Source: Serratia silvae (GTDB taxonomy: Bacteria; Pseudomonadota; Gammaproteobacteria; Enterobacterales; Enterobacteriaceae). From it: a stretch of DNA of 64,000 nt. Shown in pieces: positions 62,701 to 64,000 of the stretch. How positions within the stretch are numbered: position 1 is the stretch's first letter; the number at the start of each line of letters is the position of its first letter. Made by a program: the position numbers and the translations under genes. The notes beneath the pieces were generated by a model. That model saw only the letters and a list, made by a program, of their open reading frames with translations. It was not told where the DNA came from and made no database searches. Where the stretch lies: positions 1 to 64,000 of the forward strand of contig NZ_JAGQDC010000014.1 of NCBI RefSeq assembly GCF_023282985.1, read 5' to 3'.

Positions 62701-64000
62701 GCTCTGGTCAATAAAACCTGCGTCATAAGCTATGGGGAACTGAATCTGCGGGCGAATGCTTTAGCCCATCAGTTGATGGAGCAAGGGGTAAAAGCAGAGG
62801 ATCGCGTGGCTATCTGCGCCGATCGCAGCGCGGAAATGATTGTGGGTATTCTGGCAATACTCAAAGCTGGCTGCGCTTACCTTTCTCTACCACACGATAT
62901 TGCAGCCGAACGGCTGAAGTTTATGCTGGACGATGCCAAACCGGTGATTATTCTGGCCGAACCGGCAACGCTAGCGCTATTCCAAGACTGCGGTATTACT
63001 CATCGCCTGCTCCCAGAGGTTAATTCTGAGGTTATACCTACAATGGCTAATCCACAGCCTCAGCTAGCGCCGCACAATCTGGCCTATGTGATCTACACTT
63101 CCGGCTCCACCGGCAACCCGAAAGGGGTATTGGTAGAACACGGCAATTTGGTGCAACAGATGGTGACCTGGTGCCAGCAGTGGAAGTTGGGTAAACAGGA
63201 CAAAGTGTTGCAGTTCTGTAATACCACCTTTGACGTTTCAGTTTCCGAGATTTTCTCGGCATTGACCTCTGGAGCGACATTGGTGCTGCGCGATGACAGG
63301 TGGCTAGCAGGTAGCACTGATTTCTGGCAGCTATGCCAAGAATACGGCATCAGTTATCTGGATATTCCTTACCAGTTTTGGCGCAAACTCTGTGAAGAAA
63401 GCCGCGGGCCACTGCCTCCTGCCCTACGTCTGGTCTGTATCAGTGGAGAAGCCGCCGCACCGGAAATGCTCGAGCGCTGGCTGAAACAGTACCCAGACAA
63501 GCCTGAGTTGGTTAACTGTTATGGCCCGACGGAAACCACCATTACCGCCACGACCCACTCACCAAAATTGGGGGTCGATCATATTGATGCTATCGGACGC
63601 CCGACGGCCAATATTCGCATTTACTTATTGGATAATGAAGGTCATCCGGTACCGCGTGGCGTAATTGGCGAAGTTTATATCGGCGGGCCGGGGGTCGCAC
63701 GTGGCTACCTGAACCTGCCAGCTATGACCGCCGAACGCTTCCTGCCCGATCCTTTCAGTTCCGTTGTCGGAGCACGTATGTACCGTACCGGCGATCTGGC
63801 CAGCTATTTGTCCGATGGACGGCTACAGTTCCACGGACGGAACGATCATCAGGTGAAAATCCGTGGTTTCCGTATCGAATTAGGCGAAATAGAAACGCAG
63901 CTCAATAGCCACTCGCAGGTTAAAGAAGCGACAGTGCTGGCACTGGATGACCATAAAGGTAGTAAGCGATTGGTCGCTTATATGGTCGCTACTGCAGATG
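53761..64000 (+). CDS. Non-ribosomal peptide synthetase, at least three modules, runs off the right edge
   Basis: One frame stays open for about 3,413 codons to the window end. Order: C1 (about 15-430, HHVLMDG at 147-153); a segment at 440-590 like the formyltransferase C-terminal domain (SPGTLV at 520); the C-terminal half of a C domain (595-815, no HHxxxDG); A1 (840-1340, TSGSTGRPKG); T1 (GGDSL, Ser1388); C2 (HHIVTDG from 1575); A2; T2 (GGHSL, Ser2445); C3 (HHIITDG from 2637); A3, incomplete. By eye the A1 specificity residues read DAQDLGLVDK, one change from a glutamine code. A2 (DVCIAAGVLK) and A3 (DVSDCSCITK) match no code I know. No epimerase, MbtH or thioesterase is in view. Start ATG 53761 or 53773; both lack a strong binding site. 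Confidence 0.93.
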   Translation, partial: MEIKMDNIKQNNGSCIYAPVTLGQREVWLMQQLSPDLPFNISEYAEINGDLHVPTFEKAVSDIVAETPGLKSRFAVVEGDLYQFTDSNITGQLQLIDLTDDSEQTFDLEAWVQADITTLVSVEDAELFNFSLICLAKNKFIYYHRCHHVLMDGRSMVLISQRISERYDELISNKEPQEVLSYSADLLARKDIAYLQSKRFSLDETFWSGYCNESNESSRLSFLSHTPYDRNILKEEQCIDDGINEEIAFIAKTHNIRANHLYISAIATHFYTLTGIKKLSFSLPVAGIESKARMLKGMTSNTLPFEITIEPTSNIIDVAKTVSKEMTGILKHQRYRGENIQRKNKQDFGFGPSINLMLFDRGAPFQHCETKWIKAKGSQTHGFAIVLDDKGYGKGLSISFYGSDKLHTLEDIFDHHDRFRSILELVVANPQQPIAVIDRQILASRATCVRRNLFENIRAPLSAAVINWAVQDARQIALLSLSLTNKSGITPPTTQLKILINHQLYIVNKINVLDEKSNYSPGTLVRLDDQNDTWQLSTHTNDIILSDFATLEGAPLSATMLAKQGNLAPGSRLPTLTEQQSTALSAELTKLVVHEPYWLAKLERFNPVAFPYWIRKTEEPTHLLASQWQSSEVLKDVDDSSLKVAAIFAAYLHSLSGEQSFQLGYQVIPAHSELCSQLASSWVPLDVADIHEQLPLDEIENNLATEIKRLEQSHGFAKDIVLRHEKLRKNARLQDKPAYALAMAITNGDSGIHSEPGINPDDFPLLVLQINANNGHFRWVYNAAYLSEGQIKAINDHILQGLKSTIELRNASLAVDNISFIPKEEETLLLETLNRTEYDYQNNLCIHSVFKQQVAKTPDAIAICHGEEKLTYFEFDQIANRIAHHLIGLGIKADMRVAMCMERSCLQIATLFGILKSGGCYVPLDPTYPSERLNDVLHDANPSVLLVDSAGQAILAGSTEATAYNVTHLLEREPPDSTTPPLNACSVNHLAYVIFTSGSTGRPKGVMVEHAQVMNLYYALKSDVFSHYPPQSKVCLNSSLSFDASLQSLLSLLDGHQLHIVPHDVRVDGVRLVQFIQQHAIDVFDCTPTQLEMLLLSNLPERINSLILLIGGEALSSQTWQRLCTIKHFTAFNLYGPTECTVDATVARITESHPLPTIGRPIANTAIYLLDNRLKPVPFGAVGHMYISGDGVARGYLDHPELTEERFSADPFCNKNRRMYRTGDLARYLDEGYLEYLGRDDQQVKINGYRIEPGDIEAKLLSHSQVNEAVVIAYEAPSGEKQLASYLVMAESAETEELPRRLRDYLRSLLPEFMLPIAYQPLAQLPLTPNGKIDRKRLPSPGFSAYVHQSYQAPQGETEQALCVIWAEILCVDKIGRNDSFFDIGGDSLMAMKLLSKVQSRWHSKIAMSAFFAQPTLAQLAELVSQSARQTAGQMTPLAPDAHIPLSFAQNRLWFIEQLGNSDENYNVPLWLKMRGALNTDVLQRSLNHLLDRHASLRSIFLVQNGVGYCKLRPTGSQVTLDEYDFSAATHPRAAVEQLYQREIVHKFDIAQGPLLRASLAKTAADEHYLLLIIHHIVTDGWSMEILARELGIIYSAWIEDAANPLPALPLQYPDYAQWQQQWLHSNEWEAHAQFWLQQLHSVPERLTLPTDHARPAQQSFLGASVPIVLEPQLADNLRQLSRKHHTTLFMTLMSAWSIVLSRLAGQQDLTIGTPVANRQVAESEDMVGFFVNTLAMRINLSAAPTVAELLSQVRELTLSAQEHQALPFDQVVELIQPQRSMDKTPLFQVMFAWENLDAVAPTLTGLDVKLNDPQVTRVKFDLELSLGPRDRSIVGSLNYATALFDTSTIERHRQYLIAVLHAMVRDDQQPVDRIGMLCAQEQHRLLEQWNQTAEPYPQDICTHQLFEQQARRHPDAIALTYQQFTLSYSNLNNQADHLAERLIALGVKVEDKVAICSQRSPEIIVAMLATLKAGAAYLSIPPDIATDRLRFMLEDAKPAVVLAAPAQQARFSEYDVPFCPLPDVTQRYSERPHLSVAVAPHNLAYVIYTSGSTGNPKGVMVEHRNLVQLVNRWCERWGIGLGDNYLQFCNLTFDVSVCEIFSALTSGANLVLRDDQWLTSTEQFWQRCEQHRISQMILPYQFWRRLCEESTRPLPSSLRSIAFAGEAAAPEMLQRWLSHYPDSPVLINGYGPTEATVLATAYVPSLGRSHIDSIGYPIANYRLYLLDPHGTPVPQGVIGELYIGGPGVARGYLNLPELTAERFLPDPFNPQPNARMYRSGDLASYLPDGRVQFHGRNDHQVKIRGFRIELGEIETQLNAHPQVKESALVALDDHKEGKRLVAYVVADSTQPRPDIVELRNHLVARLPEYMVPAAYVLLAEMPITANGKLDRKALPAPQNDAYVHRDYQAPLAGIETTLAEIWQTAMGVEKVGRQDHFFELGGHSLLAVRVISQLQQKLNINVPLAALFDYPLLWELAQAISHPGCLCDATVPTVITPAPRNKPLPLSFSQQRLWFLSQLNDNDSNYNVLMALALSGPVNVPILQQSLNALYARHESLRSNFVSHGQEEPQVILRDAQPGIPLIEYDLRERKDHADPMQVIYQQEERWVFDISAEPLVRASWLRLGDCDNVLLLTLHHIITDGWSMEILVHELGCLYSALLQQQPDPLPALPIHYPDYAVWQQQWLDSPLWEAQGQFWQRLLAGAPERLTLPTDRLRPEQQSFIGSSLPIVLSSQLSERLRRLSAKQGTSLFMTLLSAWSIVLSRLSGQDDVVIGTPVANRNQAECDGVVGFFVNTLALRINLSEAPTVAQLLAQVRKTTLDAQEHQALPFEQVVEITQPPRSLDKTPLFQVMFALENVDDIAPKMAELKVKLLEPPVSRVKFDLELSLGERNKIITGSLNYASALFDLETVQRHQQYLIAVLEAMVLNEDQHIGQIDLICEHERHLLLEQWNQTAKPYPSECCIHQLFEQHAKHDPDAVALVNKTCVISYGELNLRANALAHQLMEQGVKAEDRVAICADRSAEMIVGILAILKAGCAYLSLPHDIAAERLKFMLDDAKPVIILAEPATLALFQDCGITHRLLPEVNSEVIPTMANPQPQLAPHNLAYVIYTSGSTGNPKGVLVEHGNLVQQMVTWCQQWKLGKQDKVLQFCNTTFDVSVSEIFSALTSGATLVLRDDRWLAGSTDFWQLCQEYGISYLDIPYQFWRKLCEESRGPLPPALRLVCISGEAAAPEMLERWLKQYPDKPELVNCYGPTETTITATTHSPKLGVDHIDAIGRPTANIRIYLLDNEGHPVPRGVIGEVYIGGPGVARGYLNLPAMTAERFLPDPFSSVVGARMYRTGDLASYLSDGRLQFHGRNDHQVKIRGFRIELGEIETQLNSHSQVKEATVLALDDHKGSKRLVAYMVATAD

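Overview
The window looks like chromosome of a Serratia, closest to S. fonticola. The left end carries a chromosomal class A beta-lactamase of the FONA type (named from memory of that family) divergent from an AmpR-like regulator. An ogt-fnr-uspE core block, the srfABC operon, fabV and an OlsF-type ornithine-lipid synthase also fit Serratia. No rRNA, tRNA, IS element or CRISPR array was recognised.

Layout. 1-6.0 kb: bla and its regulator, a pentulose-kinase locus with a LacI regulator and a truncated dehydrogenase, and a GAF-GGDEF protein. 6.2-12.5 kb: srfA-srfB-srfC, overlapping genes of one operon. 12.6-14.7 kb: a nitroreductase, then an AT-rich two-gene pair that resembles a membrane-acting toxin and its immunity protein. 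15.1-31.8 kb: one tightly packed 17-gene minus-strand operon, the main point of interest. It encodes a complete type II fatty-acid/polyketide assembly line: AcpS, ketoreductase, hot-dog dehydratase, ACP, a GcvT-like aminomethyltransferase homologue, a fused ketosynthase/chain-length-factor protein, two further altered ketosynthase folds, a malonyl transacylase and a second SDR. Interleaved with these are a MacB/LolCDE-type ABC transporter, a LolA-like carrier, a beta-barrel and periplasmic proteins. The GcvT-like protein together with its own transacylase, ACP, reductase, dehydratase, ketosynthase and ABC transporter recalls the cyl (granadaene polyene) operon of group B Streptococcus. Here it is rebuilt with Gram-negative outer-membrane delivery genes, so a cell-envelope polyene or other specialised lipid is the best guess.

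32.6-44.6 kb: ordinary accessory genes (OmpA-family protein, a second FtsI-type PBP, VOC protein, AraC regulator/EamA exporter pair, pyridoxal kinase, ycgR, N-formylglutamate amidohydrolase-like, olsF). 44.9-47.2 kb: a reduced aga (N-acetylgalactosamine/galactosamine) locus in which the AgaR repressor has an internal deletion but agaS and kbaY are intact. 48.1-53.0 kb: ogt, a headless SorC regulator, an MFS tail, fnr, uspE and fabV. 53.8 kb to the right edge: a very large non-ribosomal peptide synthetase, open to the end of the window (about 3,400 residues seen), with an unusual N-terminus (C domain, formyltransferase-C-like segment, half C domain), a Gln-type first adenylation domain, and two further C-A modules whose adenylation domains depart from the usual motifs.

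A recurrent theme is gene decay by deletion without a visible mobile element: SDR, alcohol dehydrogenase, LysR, AgaR, SorC and MFS remnants all lie in the window. Start codons were moved inward from the longest open frame where a ribosome binding site or family length supported it.
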